A stretch of DNA of 64,000 nucleotides, taken from contig JBBMOL010000038.1 in NCBI GenBank assembly GCA_037954665.1, positions 1,550,001 to 1,614,000 of the forward strand, written 5' to 3'. Source of the stretch: Laguncularia racemosa (taxonomy: Eukaryota; Streptophyta; Magnoliopsida; Myrtales; Combretaceae). Positions 46,216-59,802 of this stretch are shown piece by piece. Numbering within the stretch: position 1 is the first letter of the stretch; the number at the start of each line of letters is the position of its first letter. The notes under the pieces were generated by a model. It searched no databases and was not told where the DNA came from. It was given only the letters and a program-made list of their open reading frames with translations. Made by a program: the position numbers and the translations under genes.

Positions 46216-47990
46216 GACCTCTCAATCCATGTGATAGATTGTTTTTTTTTTTTTTTTTGTCTCCTACATTTCTATCCTTACTAGTGTTAGTCAGACTTGC
46301 ATTAGTGGTTAACCTAAAAGTATAAAATGGTTAAAGGTGAAGATATTGAATCGAGTATAACTAAGGGGTCAACAAAATGTATTTTTAATTTTATTATTGT
46401 TGGTATGTAGAAGGGTATTAGATTAGAATAGTTTAAAAAAAATATGGAGATGGTATTTATTTGAAAAATAGCTGAAGTAGAAAATAGTTTATAAAAGATA
46501 ATAGAACATAATAAAGAGTATTTAGAATTTGAGAAACTTAATATATATATATATATATATTGTTTTTTCTTGGTTACAAATGAGTGAAGTATATAGGCTT
46601 TTTTATAAGTGTTAAAAAACACCTATTATTTTTAATTTAAGTTTCTTATATTTTGGATGGATATTACATTTAATTAGCCTTTATTTTTATTTCAACGCTT
46701 TGAATTGTAACTTTTGATAACATTGAACAAAGACACATAAATTGTATGCAATTCAAAGCAAAAATATTAAAGTCACAAGATTAGGAAAGTCTAACATGAT
46801 TCATAGCATGGTCATGTTTAAAATTGTGTTAAACGTAGTAAGGAAAAAAGGCTTGATAAAGTAGTTGTGGAAGAGGCTATGGAAAGTTACACATCTAAGT
46901 ACATGCCCATGTTAAAGGGTATGTTGAAGACAAATTTTTAAAGATTTTCAAGGCGAAGAGTACATGGGCACTTGCACAACACTGTCATACCCGTGTCAAG
47001 CAGAGAATATATTTTCTAAGTCAATTTTCCAACTTTGATTTTACTTTCCTAAAGAGCTATTTATTCAGAAGATTCAATTTCCATTCATGAAAAGCTAAGT
47101 TTCTTACTTCTTAGAGATGCAATTCTTACCTCTTGGAGAAATATTTCCTCATTTATGAAGATTCTAATTCTACTATAGGAAACTACAACTTTTCTAAATG
47201 CGAGATGTTTTATCAATATAAAAAGTGGTAGAGTTCGAGCTTTGGAAAACAGAGTCTTAGAATCAGTAATAGGGTAGTTATAGATTTTTACTATTATTTC
47301 TATCTTTTTTATATTTTCTTTATGAATTATTTTTATATTTTCGCTTTTAATTTCAATATAATGCTAGCTTAATTTTTTTTTTGTACTTGGGGTATGATGA
47401 ATTCTAGAATGAACATATGGTTTTTTGATTTATTATTTAATGAATTTATTATTATTCTTGTCATCCAATTATGAGTTTTTCATTATTTTCAAATATTATC
47501 AGTGTATTAATTTAATAATTAATTTTTTATATATAGATTAAGAGATCCTATATTTGAATAGATCTAATATAATTTTAAGGAGTTACACATAGTCTTAGAA
47601 ATGGGATGATGTAAATCTTCTAGACTAGGATCAAACCTAATAGTGGAATTTATATATCAAAGGTAATGTGATTAAAGGGGTTTTAATGAGGAATTAGTCA
47701 ACTCGAAAGAGCTATTAGTTCAATTTAGAAATTTTCATGGTCTAAGAATATAGTAATGAAAATGAATAAAAATTAGTTAATTGTACTAATAATTTTAGGG
47801 GAATTTAATATTCGGATATGCTTTTATAGATTGTTATTTTCTTAAAATTGCTTGTTGTTTTCCTTAATTTTCTTAATAATTTTCTCATTCGATTTTACAT
47901 ATTAGATAATAGAAGAAAGGTTAATACTAGCAATAATAATTCTTGTGAGGTTGGCACTCAATATTATGTATCGATAAGTGCACTTGCCTA
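46216..47990. other. AT-rich region, probably LTR and leader of the Athila-like element
   Basis: No ORF of interest. It contains a TA microsatellite (46541-46560) and palindromic words such as agtacatgcccatgtt (46901-46916) shared with other gypsy-derived spacers in the window. Its position before the primer-binding-site-like sequence suggests a 5' LTR, but no start was found. Confidence 0.4.
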
Positions 47991-48229
47991 TAGGTTTAGA
48001 ATAGAGGATACACCGATATTAAGTTTTTGGCACAATTGCTAAGGAGTGGGATATTATGACTATTTATATCTTATTAATCTAATCATTATTTTTCTTATTT
48101 CTTACTTTTTGTTAAATTTTATTTTCCATATTTTCTTAAATTTTTTCCTTGTTATGCTAAGGGGATGCTTAAGAGCTAGTAAAAGATTTCAAGTTCTTGC
48201 CCAAGAGTTTAAGGACAATTAGTTAATAA

Positions 48230-49948
48230 CCATTGCTAATGAAGAAGGAAGGACTATGTTAGAATTTGCAAGACCATCACTCACTAGAGCTAAGTCCAGT
48301 GTCGTTAAGTCAACAGTTGTAGCCAACAACTTTGAAATCAAGCCTATATTATATAGATGGTCTAAGAATTCATGCAATTTGATGGTTTGCACAATGAGGA
48401 TCTGAACATGCATATCACAGCTTCTTGGAAATTTTCAATACCTTTAAGCTTAACAAGGTTATGGATGATACCATTAGATTGAGACTCTTCCCTTTCTCCT
48501 TAACAAACAGAGCGAAACAATTGTTGAACTCTCTTCCTAGAGGTTCAATTACTATGTAGGACCATACGATAGAGAAATTTTTGGAAAAATATTTTCCACT
48601 AGCTAAGACTACGAAATGATCTCCTCCTAAACTCAAATAGAGTCAGAGACACCATATGATACATAGGAGAGATACAAAGATCTATTGAGGAGATGTCCAT
48701 ACTATGGTCTTCTATTATGGATGCAAATCCAAACTTTTTATAGAATATTAAATCAAACCACTAGGCAGTGATTGATGAGGTTGCTTGAGGGGCTCTAAAT
48801 TACAAAACATCTAAAGAGGCCTAAAATCTAATTGAAAACATGGCCATGAATAGTTATCAGTGGAACTTTATAAGGGCAAGACAATAAAGGGTAGCAAGAA
48901 TCTATGATGTAGATGCCGTTATTGTATTAGTAACACAAGTAGAAGCACTAAGCAAGAAAATTGACGAGATATCCATTGCATAACAGTTAGGTTAGTCAGA
49001 TTCTATGAACAATCTTAATGAGCATGTTGATTTTGTAAGACTTCTAAATAGGCAGCAAAATAACCCCTACAACAACACTTATAATTCGGATGGAGGACTC
49101 ACCTAATTTTTCTTGGGGAAATCTACAAAGGAATATTCCACTTGAATTTCAATCACAACCACCGCTAGAGAAGAAGTCAAATTTAGAGGATATGTTAACT
49201 AAATTTATCCACACCACCAAGACTTGTTTCCAAGCTACAAAAGCATCATTGAGAAATCAAGAAGCTTCAATCTATAACTTGAAAAATTAAGTAAGACAGA
49301 TTGCAAAGATGATTTTGGAAAGACCTTAAGGAACTTTTCCTAGAAACATAGAGCTTAACCTTAGGGACCGAGTTAAGGCAATTTTCATGAGAAACATAAA
49401 AGAAGTGCAATATAAAGAGGAAGGTAAAAAGAAAGAGAAAAAAGAGTAGCATCTAAAAGTTAGAGAATACATTACAAACATTCCCTATCTGACTCAATTG
49501 AGGGAAGATCACTTTGAGGAGTGGCTTAGTAAGTTTCTTGAAATCTTTAAGCAACTACATATCAACATATTCTTTGTTGATACCCTAACACAAATGCCTA
49601 AGTACTCTAAGTATAAATTTGATGTCACATCATATGTTTAAGGAGCTAAGATTAGGGAAAACTAAACTAAAATATATGAGCATTCAATTAGCCAATAGGT
49701 TTGTTAAGTATCATATCGATATCATTGAAGATGTGTTGGTTAAGGTAGGTACATTCATTTTTTCAATGCATTTTATAATCTTAGATACAGATGAGGATAT
49801 TGAGACACCACTGATTTTAGGTTGCCCTGTCCTAGCTACTGCCAAAGCAGTTATTGCTGTAGGTAATAGGACATTAACTTTGAAAGTTAGGGATGAAGAA
49901 AGAATTTTCAAGATGTCTAACTTGCTCAATTCTACTTGTGTGTAGGAC
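48230..49948 (+). pseudogene. Athila-like gag and protease remnant
   Basis: Gag traces include NNFEIKPILYRWSKNS (near 48326) and AKQLLNSLPRGSIT (near 48514-48555), which align with the plant retrotransposon gag family. The protease-side block is open at 49619-49945 (KYHIDIIEDVLVKVGTFIF, ETPLILGCPVLATAKAVI), matching the Athila/Tat pattern IIEDVLVKV...ILGRPFLATG. Stops and shifts between the blocks rule out function. Confidence 0.75.
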
Positions 49949-51329
49949 AACATTTACACAGACCTAGTATACTAATGTCTCATTCATGGCTTGTAACAAG
50001 GTTTAGGTAAATTAAAGCAATTCAAATGCTAGAAATTTAAACACTATCCCTTTGATTAGCAAAAGAGAAGTTCATTGAGCTAACAACATTAAAAAAAAAT
50101 GTTTCTTAAGAGACAACTCTAGTTTAGTTTTACTTGATTTTATTTAGATTATTTTAGTTAGTTTAGTTTGGTTTGATTTTCTTATTTTTTAAAAACTCTT
50201 TTAGTTTTTATACTTAGTTACTCATCAAAATTATACTTTATCTTTGTCTTTGGAAAGAATTTGTGTAAGATAACAATTGAAGCAACAAAAAAAAGAGGGC
50301 AAGGGACAAAAAGGAGCTACAAAATTGTAGGCATGGCCATGCCCAAGGGCAAGTAACCTTGTACGACTTAATACATTGTCGTACAAATGAAAATAACATT
50401 GACATGCCTATAGTACAATCGTGCTCTTGACTATGTCAACAAGCATGCCTACGTACATGACTCAAGCACTATTGTATTAGAGAAAAAGAGAAAATTTTAA
50501 TTTTCAAGGGGGACACACCTAATTACACATTCATGTACTTGACCGTGTCAAGTAAGTGAAGAAAAAAAACACAAAATGATACATGTGCATTGACATGATA
50601 ATGTTGATACCCATGCCAAGTAAGCACAAAATGCATAGAAAGGTATACGGGCAATTTACATGCCCATGTTGATTGTTGTACCTAGTACAATTTTTATTAA
50701 CTTGCCTACTAGCATAACTGTGTCAGTGGCCTTATCGACTCACTAAGAACAATGTTGATTATATCAAATGGTAACATACCTAAGTACATGCTTGTGCTAC
50801 AGAGTGCACACATCCTCCCACACACATAGAGCACTTCCTAAGCTATTTCCTATGCTTTTTACTAGAGTTTTTGCTTAGATTAAGTATGTTTCCTCTTCCT
50901 TCTCTTTCTAGAAATAAAGATATGTGTTATTCTTGTTATTCTTATTGAGATTATTTGAGAAAGTTAATAAAATTGGATTTGTATGAGTTCTTGAGTAGTA
51001 GGTTACTGTTTAGCAGTAAGATTCTTTATTATTATGTTAAATTTGTTGCATTTAAGTAATTTTTTGGTGTAATGAGCTATCGTGGTGCTATGCTTTGCCC
51101 ATTTTTAGTAAGATGTGATTTCTTAGGAATACATTCTTGTAGTAAGAAGTTAGTCAGGCATATGTAAAGTAGTTTAGCTATCTCTTTTAGTCCATGAATG
51201 TTGATGTTATTGCATGGAGGGAAGCGTGCATGTTCCATGTAGTTCAAATTTATATTTTTCATGCAGAAATCATGTTGCTTAAACACACATAAAAGAAGCA
51301 ACATGTCGAGGTTGCCAGCATGAGCTCAT

Positions 51330-52010
51330 AGTAGATAAGTCATATAGCTACACAACCTATGTTGCGATTCTATAGTTCGACCCACAAGAAGTAGTACAGT
51401 TTGATCAAGAATAGGCCCTTATGGTAGTCATGCTACATTGATTGGGATGTTCTCGAGTAAGTCAGATTAGCAGACCAAATTAGAGGATAGATTAGTTTCA
51501 AGGGGTAGGATAGATGCTTCTATGTTTAGGAACCTGCCTTTGTTATGCTATCTCATGAGTTCTCATTAACGTTCAAATTGGTCCCAGAGTCTACTTCTTG
51601 GAACAATGATGATGGGATCCGGTTTTGAGTTAATCATAACACTTACCATATGAGTGTTATTCGATTTTCCATTATGATGGGGCTATATGACGAGGAGTTT
51701 ACCTGTATCGAAGAATATGCCACTTTGCCTACTGAGATGCCTTAAGGATTTACAGAGGGTAGATACTGGCGTCAGATTAGTATCGAGGGTTTTTATGTGC
51801 CAAAATGATCAAAGGCATCAACATTGCGTAACCTGGCCCATAAGTCTCTTCACTGGTTATTTGCACATACATCATGTAGGAGGGGACCTAGTTTTGGAGT
51901 TGTTGGTACTGCTAATATTTACTATTTATGTAGTATGATTGAGAGGCATCTCATTCATTTGGGGGCTACCTTGGCTAGTTTTCTATGAGATGAGTCTCAT
52001 GATTCATGGG
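51330..52010 (+). pseudogene. Athila ORF1/env-like remnant, plus-strand copy
   Basis: In the plus frame through 51690-51940 the sequence reads like EEFTCIEEYATLP...YWRQISIEGF...SKASTLRNLAHKSLHWLFAHT, homologous to the minus-strand copy at 55680-56600. The family is a long ORF downstream of integrase in Athila-group elements. Stops are present. Confidence 0.65.
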
Positions 52011-52811
52011 TCGATTCTATTTGTGTTAGCTCATTGATGTAAGGTAAGTATACCTATAAGATTTGTAGTCTATTAAATTAAATATAGATGTTGTCTCACA
52101 AAGATTGTGAATATTAATACTAACCTATACTTTATTATCTAACTGGTAAATTTTAGAAATTGATTAATCTGAAAGCCTACAACTAAATATTAATTACTAA
52201 ATTAAGAACTCAATCGAAAGTAAGAAATGCAAAAATAAACTGTAATGAACTTCAAGATGATATGATAAGTATCTAGACTTTACTTTTCCTAGAATTTATC
52301 ATGTGACATCAATACAAATTATCTAATTTCATTGATTAGGAGAATTCTTAATTTAAGTCAATAACTTTCTCAAGTTTATTAACCTTCATCTTAAAAATAC
52401 CTATTTGAAGCTCTTCATAACAACATACTTTCAATATCATATTAAAGAACAATAAATTCTCTTAAAATAATTGAAGTAAATCTAGAAGAATTATGCAACT
52501 TATTTATAAGATTATATAAAATTCCTTTCAATTATGTTAAATCTAATTACACACAAGATTGCTCAATCATCATAATATCAAATATTTAGACTAATACCTT
52601 GGAAATATCAACCTAAATAAATAAAAAAATATGATTAAATGAAGAAATTGAAAACTTCATTGAAATAACAATAGAACTAGTCACATGACAATGCTAAGAT
52701 CTACAAGTCTAGATACTAAGAAGTTTATGCTCTAAACATGGTGAAAACAAAACTCTTCAATAATGTAAAATCATACATTGTCAAAGAATTCAAGAATAAA
52801 ACCATAATCTT

Positions 52812-53092
52812 TGTTAGGGCTGGTGCACAAGAAGAAGTTAAGTTAAAAGAGGAAGAAAAATAAAGGCACAAGATTTATCTTGGTTCACCGGTTAACTAGG
52901 GCTACTTCCAGCAGAGGATTCTACTATAATTAGCACCTTATTCTCTTGTTCTTATCACGTAATTACAAGTGAAAAAGAGAATATATAGTAACAGTTATTC
53001 ATTGGCCCAAGCCCAAACTTTTAATGAATAAATATAAGCTTGATTACTAAAAGCCCTCTGGTGTGTAGGGGAGTATGAGCCACACCCCAATA
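52812..53092. mobile_element. 281-base solo LTR, copia-like
   Basis: It starts TGTTAGGG and ends CCCCAATA (the usual CA end changed to TA), giving short inverted ends. It is flanked by an exact 5-base duplication, ATCTT (52807-52811 and 53093-53097). The internal text tttatcttggttcaccggtt and a TATA-like gaatatatag near 52979 resemble copia LTRs. No internal coding region is attached, so it probably formed by LTR-LTR recombination. It sits in the tail of the Athila-like DNA and is therefore younger than it. Confidence 0.75.
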
Positions 53093-53279
53093 ATCTTGAA
53101 GTAAAAAAGAAAACTTACTCTTATTTGCCTCTAAGACACTTATAGCCTCTAAAAGTCATATTCCAAAGTTATGAACTCAGGTCTATTCTTTCCTTTATAT
53201 AGCAACCATCTAAAACCTTATTTTAATGTCAACACACTATATAAGATGGTCGTTCTTTAAGTCATGCCAAAATCTTCGA

Positions 53280-53510
53280 ATAAAATCTAGAAATTGACAC
53301 GGACTAGATAGGGTCGTGTTTAGTAGGTTGTATCTAGCTGCCTAAATCGACATGACCATATTTGGAAAATAAATTCTTGTTAAGAGATACATTCTTATTG
53401 AGAGATACAAGATCATTAGACATGGTCATGTCTCTTCCTATGTAACTCTCGTAAATAATTTCTTTAAACTTCAAGTTCAACCTAACCTTGACATGATCAT
53501 GTCTGTTGCC
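53280..53510. repeat. Isolated copies of the ACATGATCATGT repeat family
   Basis: gacacggactagatagggtcgtgtt (from 53297) and acatggtcatgtctcttcctatgtaactctcgtaaa (from 53420), with an exact palindrome at 53491-53502. These belong to the same family as the array at 57.4-57.9 kb and probably mark the 3' LTR of the minus-strand Athila fragment. Confidence 0.55.
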
Positions 53511-55099
53511 CGTGTTTATCTTTAAAAGCTTATAACTTCTTTAATTCAACTCCAAATTAAGTAAAATTTGATTCATTTTCTTTTTTTATTAACTCAATAA
53601 TTCCTCAAAGTCCTAAAATTAAAATATTACTCATTAAGTATCAAATTCTTAAAAAACATACAAAAATTTTAGGGAAATACTTTAAATCTTTCTTAATAAA
53701 CATATCTAATTAAGTATCTATCAAATTTGTCCATACTTAAGCATTTACCTATCTTTAAGCAAATTATTTAAAGAAATAGTAGTATAAGAAATACTTAATC
53801 AAACTTATCACTATTTGAGAAACCATCCAAAAGAAATTTTATTTAACTTAGTAATAACTTAGAAAATAACCTCCTAATCAACTTGCAATTTCAAAATCAT
53901 GAACAAAAGGGTTACCAACAACTCTCATATTTTTTTACCTAACTAATTTTTATAATGTTTTCCTGTTACCAAATACTTGAATTCAATAATTAATCAATGT
54001 AAATTAAAGTTTACCCATATCATTTAGCTCAAGATTTCCGAAACTCAAAATCCAATTTATCATCCACTTAGCTAAGGAAAAGTCATAAAAGTTTTACTAA
54101 CTTAACTAAGATGTATACACCTCTCTCTTCAATCTCACTAAGCACCATAATCCAAGATAAATAGATAGTACATCTACTCATCATTCAATCATTCATTTAG
54201 TATATATCTTTGTTAGAAGGTTTTTCTTTTCTTTTCTTTTCTTTTCTTTTTTTAAAGTAGTTTTATCAACCAATAAGTCCAAGACCGGATGATCTTAGGC
54301 TATTAGGTTTTAGGATACCCTTTTGAACTATCAACTACTTTTTATTTAATAGAGCTTATTTAGTTAAGTTTAGCCTTTACATAGACTTTTCTCTTGACCC
54401 TTTTAGTGAGCTTTTAGTTGATAATCCTGAGTTTTTCACTCAAGTTAATAAGTGTTATTCTGTACAAAGGAGGCACATCACAAGTTTAATTACTAGAGCC
54501 AATGAGGCCCATAACTAAACTTTTATTCAATTCTCTTATTTTATTTATTTATTTCACCTCCCACTATATTGATTTTTCAAGAAATCAACTACTTATTTAC
54601 CAAGATTATAGGGCTCTAAAAACATCTAAGGGAAAAAAGCATACATCAAAGTATAAGAATATCCATGACTAATTCTTAACTAATGATGTTATTCTAATTT
54701 TAAGTCTTAAAATCTAAAGTTAAATGACATGTAACTTTACTTTATAAAGATTTTGTTATTCAACTCTAATAAGGTACCATTAAAACACTCATTAGTCAAG
54801 TATTCAACACTCTCTAAAAGTTGTCATATGCAAAATTACAAGTTAATTCAATAGCTTCTCGAGTTAAATAAATAAATTTGGTTTCCTAAATAGCCACAAA
54901 TTTGATAACCCCCTTTCCCACACTTAAAATCATATGTTATCCTCAATGTACGACTAAAAGGAAGAAAGACTAGAAAAATAAAAACAAGTGAAACATAAAA
55001 TGGGGAAAAGAACTAGTACTCTCCTTAAAATTTTGGTTTGTCCATTCCACAATATTTTGGCATGACACATGCTAGGTTTGGTATGCTCTAAGCTTGTAT

Positions 55100-56600
55100 A
55101 GGGGCTACAAGAGTGCAAAAAGAAGAAAGAAACAAAGCAGGAAATCTGAAGCAACAATTAAACAAAAGAAAGGAAATAGGAAAGTTTTGCATGCTAGATC
55201 AGTTAAAGTAGATACATCAAGGGGGAAAAAAAATGAATCATGCTCTATTTCCTCCTCCCCTCCATCTCCATCATCTCCTTCATCATCATCACCTACCTCT
55301 ACATTGGGCATCTCCTCATTAGCATCACCATCTCCATCTCCCCCTCCTCCTCTGTCTCTATCTCCTCATTTTTGTCCACACTCTCATCATCATATAGTTC
55401 TAGTTTTTGCTCACTTGTATCAATGTTGGTTGGGAATATAATATTAAATTGAGTTATTGCATTCCATGTAAATCTCTCCAATTGGTTTTGTGATCTAAAT
55501 ACCCGAGAAAGATTAGTGTGGTAATGACATTATAAATCCAACATTTTTCCAAACTTCCTTACCATCTTATCTACCTTCAACTTGATCTTATCTAGTTGAG
55601 ATTATGGCTCTCTACTAACACCAGCGGTCCTACTCGACCTCTCTACATGAAGTTCCACAGCCTTTGGGAGAATATGCATCTATTTGAAAGAGGTATGTTT
55701 AATAGCAATAACTTCCTTCAAAGAGGTCATGGGAGGGGGATTATTTAGGACTCCCATCACTTGCGCCAAAATGGTAATATATGGACCATAACATATACTC
55801 CCCATTCGAGAATCTATAGCTTGATGCCTTATGAAGAATGCTAAGAGTATCACCAAGTTAATTGGGTACCTTTTGATCATACTAATAGAGGTATACAATA
55901 TAATGTGTGGGGATGACTCCTATGCTCTTACCACTCTTCTAATAATAGTATGAGAAAATAACCAATGGACTACTCGATGGGCAAGATTACATAAGTAGGA
56001 AGCTTTTGATGCCTTTAGATTGTAACTGTCTTGATCGTTGATCCTTCTCCAATATGACCAACATGAAACCCTTCTTGGTAGATAATAAGGTAAAGCTGCA
56101 CATTCTTCAGACTCCATAAAGTCTCCATCATATAATCCTAGATACACTCCAAACTCAACCATAGAGATCCTCTATGGTTGCCCCCGTATTGTAAAAGTTA
56201 AGAAGTTCTGTAAACCCCTAAGACATGCTGTCATGGTCTAATTGATATGTGGTTAGGAACTCTAAGGTTAGTTCCTTGTAAACAGGGGCCTATAGTGAAA
56301 ATAATCTCTCCCATCTACCAACACCTATGAGTCCTCATACCTTTTATTCCATCTGCGGTCTCTAGATGACATCCCAATTGATATAGAGTGTTTGGCTAAA
56401 TGCCTTTTTCTTCAACATCCTATATCTATCTAAATGTTCATTTTCGATAAATTGTAGCATAGGATGTTCCACTAGTGGTGATAGTGCTGTAGGAGTAGCC
56501 AAGGTTGACGTTCTAGTGAATGAAGTGGATGGCCCTTGTTGGTTCTTGTGTTGAATAGGTTACTTGGCATGGCTTTGCTTAGGAGTCATTTTTCTATAAG
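55100..56600 (-). pseudogene. Athila ORF1/env-like remnant, minus-strand copy
   Basis: Starts near MTPKQSHAK (56590). Conserved pieces include ENEHLDRYRMLKKKAF, ELTLEFLTTY, then YWRRINDQDSYNLKASKASYLCNLAHRVVHWLFSHT (55930-56160 ORF), CYGPYITILAQVMGVL near 55780, and an acidic C-terminal run rich in E, D and G (55311-55260). This is the plant-specific ORF downstream of integrase in Athila elements (Pfam ATHILA, from memory). It is broken by stops. Confidence 0.72.
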
Positions 56601-57399
56601 GGAAAGAAAATAATTCAGAACCATTTTATAGTTTTCCACACACTAAAGAAATTTGACCAAAATTTTAATGTATGTGTGAGCCAAGATATTTCACCTATGA
56701 TACTTATTTATTACTAGATGGATAAGAAAATTTACTTAAGAAAACAATCCAGTTATCTAGTATCAACAGTACTAAATGGCTCAAATAGGTTTGATTTTAA
56801 TTAGTAAGGAGATTAAATGCTCTAAATGTGCTAATCCAAACCTCAACTTAACATTCTAATGAAGTATATGATGTGCATTAACCATGAAATAAGTGGAATT
56901 TACACAATCAAATCGGTCTATTGAGTAATGCTTGACATAATATGCAACATAACCTATTAAGGTATAAACACAGTCATGTTGATCTTGTGTCTAATCACCA
57001 TGCGCGAATAGGGTAATTTCATGCGCATAACCTTTCTAAGCATAGATTTTGTAGATTCTAGTTTATTTATGCAAGGAGAGAAACCACGAAAACTAGCTAA
57101 CATTTCAAGAAACACAAAAAAATAGAAAAACCCTAAATCTCTATGCATATGAGTATACAATAGCCAACAAGAAGAGGAAAAAAATATATAAAATCATCAA
57201 GGAGAGTAGACTTACCTCATACTAGTAGATCTGATGTAAAACCTGGGGGAAAAAAATGAGTAATGTAGACTATAGCATGCATGTTGAGAGTGTGCATGTT
57301 CATGATAGAGGGAGTGAGGAGTGCGTTAAACGTGTAATGTGGTATTTGTGTACGTGTCTAGCCCTTTATATTAAGGGCAACACACTAGGTTGACATGAG

Positions 57400-57860
57400 C
57401 ATGTCTAGCTAGTATACATACCTAGAAAATTAAAATAGACATTAAATTTAACATGGCTTAGACACAATTGTATCTAAAGGTCATGTATCTTCTGTAAAAA
57501 ATTAAAGTACTACTAATGCTCTTGACATAGCATAGACATGATCATATCTAAAAGTCGTGGAACTCTCGTAAAAATTAAAATTGAAAAGTAGGTTAGGCAT
57601 AACTTGGACATGATCATGTCATAAGATCATGTAGCTCTCGTCATAAGTTAAAATTAAGGGTCAATTGAAACATGACCTAAATATGACCATGTAAAAAATT
57701 CTTGTAACTCATAAAAAAATAAAATTGAAAAAGCAACCTTGACACGACTTTGACATGATCATGTCTAGTGGTCATGTTATATTCTAAGAACGTCATTGCA
57801 TTGAACATGGTTTTAACATGATTATATGTGTCTAGTGGTCATGTTAAGCTTACAAAAGTT
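57400..57860. repeat. Degenerate ~70-base tandem repeat with ACATGATCATGT palindrome
   Basis: Six diverged units start near 57468, 57533, 57608, 57679, 57748 and 57815. Each carries a form of acatgatcatgt-cta-aggtcatgt-agctctcgtaaaa-ttaaaattg. Exact 12-base palindromes lie at 57608-57619 and 57753-57764. It sits between integrase and ORF1 of the Athila-like fragment. Confidence 0.75.
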
Positions 57861-58129
57861 TGGCTTCTTTTTTTTTTTTCAAATAAAACTACACTAAGCC
57901 ACCAAATGCTTAGGCCGCCCCTAAGAAGCACTTTTGTTTTACGTTATTAGCTCGAGAAAATTCCGCTCAAGTTTACAAACCTACCATAAAGTGGAGATGA
58001 AACTCCTCCCTTTCATTCGATGCAATTCTCCTCCCAAGTAGAGCTTCCATCAATGACCATTTACCTTGAATGTACGCTTTTTGGGAGGTGTGACCTTAAC
58101 CACTTCGTAAGGGAAAATGCGAGTCATTA

Positions 58130-59020
58130 TGAAAAGGCAAGACCACCTAGTCTTAAGTTTTCATAGGAATAAGTGCAAGTGAGAATTGTATAGTAGGATA
58201 TGATCGCCTTACAATAAATTCCTTCCTTGTGATATTCTTTGGTTATGGTACTTCTTAGTTCTCTCCTTATAGAGCTTAGAATTTTCATAGGCCATTGCAC
58301 ACCATTTATTGAGCTCATTTAGTTTCTTATGAGTACTTGCACACTTAAAATTCAAGTTAGCTAATTTAATAGCCTAAAAAGCTTTGTTCAATTTCCATAG
58401 GTAGTTGGAAAGCTTTTCCATAAACATGTCTGTAGGTTATGGTTTCTCTTGAAGTCTTATAAGCTATCCTATATATGCTCATAGAGCATCATTCAACTTA
58501 TCTAACCAATCTTTTCTGTGATGCTCTATAGTTTTCTCTAAAATTCACTTATGGTCCCTATTAGCAACTTCCACTTGATTGCTAGTTTGAGGGTAAATGG
58601 GGGTAGCTATTCTATGAGTAATGCCATAGCGTTTGAGCATCTTTTCAAGTTGTATACCGCATAAATGTGTTTCCTTATCACTAATAATTGCTCTAGGAGC
58701 ACTAAATTGGGAAAGTAAAGTTTTAAGTAACTTACTTTACCACCTTAGCATCATTGGTGGGTAAAGCCTAAGTCTTAACCCATTTTGATACATAATCTAT
58801 GACAATTAAAATGTATTTATTCCCATTAGAGTTAGGAATTAGCCCTATGAAGTCTATACCTTAGATATCAAACACTCCACACACCAAAACAGGGTTTTAT
58901 GACATCTCATCCCTATGGGATATATTTCCAACTTTTTGGCAATTATCGCAAAGCTCCACATACTTCTTGGTGTCCTTAAAAAGTGTAGGCCAATAGAATC
59001 TTGATTCTTGAGGTATCATT
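58130..59020 (-). pseudogene. gypsy integrase remnant
   Basis: The minus-strand translation shows the zinc-finger end YWPTLFKDTKKYVELCDNCQK, then GIDFIGLIPNSNGNKYILIVIDYVSKW (catalytic core with D positions), a NDAKVVK stretch, and a C-terminal part with KLNELNKWCAMAYENSKLYKERTKKYH and TFKVNGH. All match Athila/Tat-group integrases. Several stops interrupt it. Confidence 0.78.
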
Positions 59021-59802
59021 AATGGAGCTCTTTTTTTTTGTTGGACTTTATTTAAGGTTAGGTTTAGGGATATTTAAGTAATCATATGTTGAAAAAATTG
59101 AAATGGAATTGCGAATTCGGCTTCTTAAAACCCATCCAATCATAAGAAAAGGAATAGAGCCTAAAATTGCGATTCTATTCTAGGTCCCTTGCATAACAAG
59201 CATAGCATTAAGGGTTTGATGTTATTATGAGCAGCATGGGTATTGTAATGCCCCGAAACCTCGGGCCTCGCTACTACCCGCCACGTATTCTTATCTCACA
59301 AGAATACGTTAAGGCTCTGAAACAACTCTAATACATTTTACCCTGTAACTCCTATATGAAAACATTTTATATATCTCAAAAGTTTCAAATATTAACTTAA
59401 ACCATATCAAACATCTAACGCAATGGAAGTCTTTAAACACCAAAATAACATTTTCAAAAGATAATGTCTATCACAGTCTAATAACATAATTCTCCCAAAA
59501 CCTAATCATCATAATAGTAATGGTAATCTTCATCTTCCTCTCTTTGTGGTTCACTTGAAGCTAAGTTATCTTCTGGGTTCTCATCTCCCTCAACATCTAC
59601 ATCTAAAAATGATTCTTCGAAGGGTGAGCTATTGTTTGGTACGTATAACACAAACACATACGCAAGAACAAACATAAACAAGTGTCACACACATCATGCA
59701 GAACTTAAACACAGATAACCATTTCATAATATAATTTATGTCCACAAGCAAACAATAGGGTACTCATGACCCCCTTACCACACTTAACACATTGGAGCAT
59801 AA

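Larger units (their letters stand above)
48021..52070 (+). mobile_element. Athila-like Ty3/gypsy element fragment lacking polymerase
   Basis: tttttggcacaattgctaaggagtgg at 48021-48046 resembles the Athila/Tat tRNA-type primer-binding region (usually TTTTTGGCGCCGTTGCCGGGGA). Next come a gag remnant, a protease-like block, a spacer and part of the Athila ORF1/env-like region. The usual reverse transcriptase, RNase H and integrase are absent between about 49990 and 51300. The 3' side stops near 52070 without a clear LTR. Confidence 0.65.
54905..59030 (-). mobile_element. Athila-like Ty3/gypsy element fragment: integrase to polypurine tract
   Basis: On the minus strand: an integrase remnant (about 59020-58130), a spacer with a tandem repeat (57860-57400), an Athila ORF1/env-like gene remnant (56600-55100), then a polypurine tract (gtgtgggaaagggggt, about 54925-54907). 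This is the classical Athila order. Upstream domains are cut off at about 59030. The 3' LTR presumably lies at 53100-54900 but its end was not found. It is in opposite orientation to the fragment at 48021-52070. Confidence 0.7.

Noticed and set aside
46541..46560. TA run as a regulatory TATA element
   Set aside because: It is a simple microsatellite with no gene downstream on either strand.
55094..55441. 115-codon plus-strand ORF rich in Ser and Pro
   Set aside because: It is the complement of the acidic tail of the minus-strand Athila ORF1 remnant.
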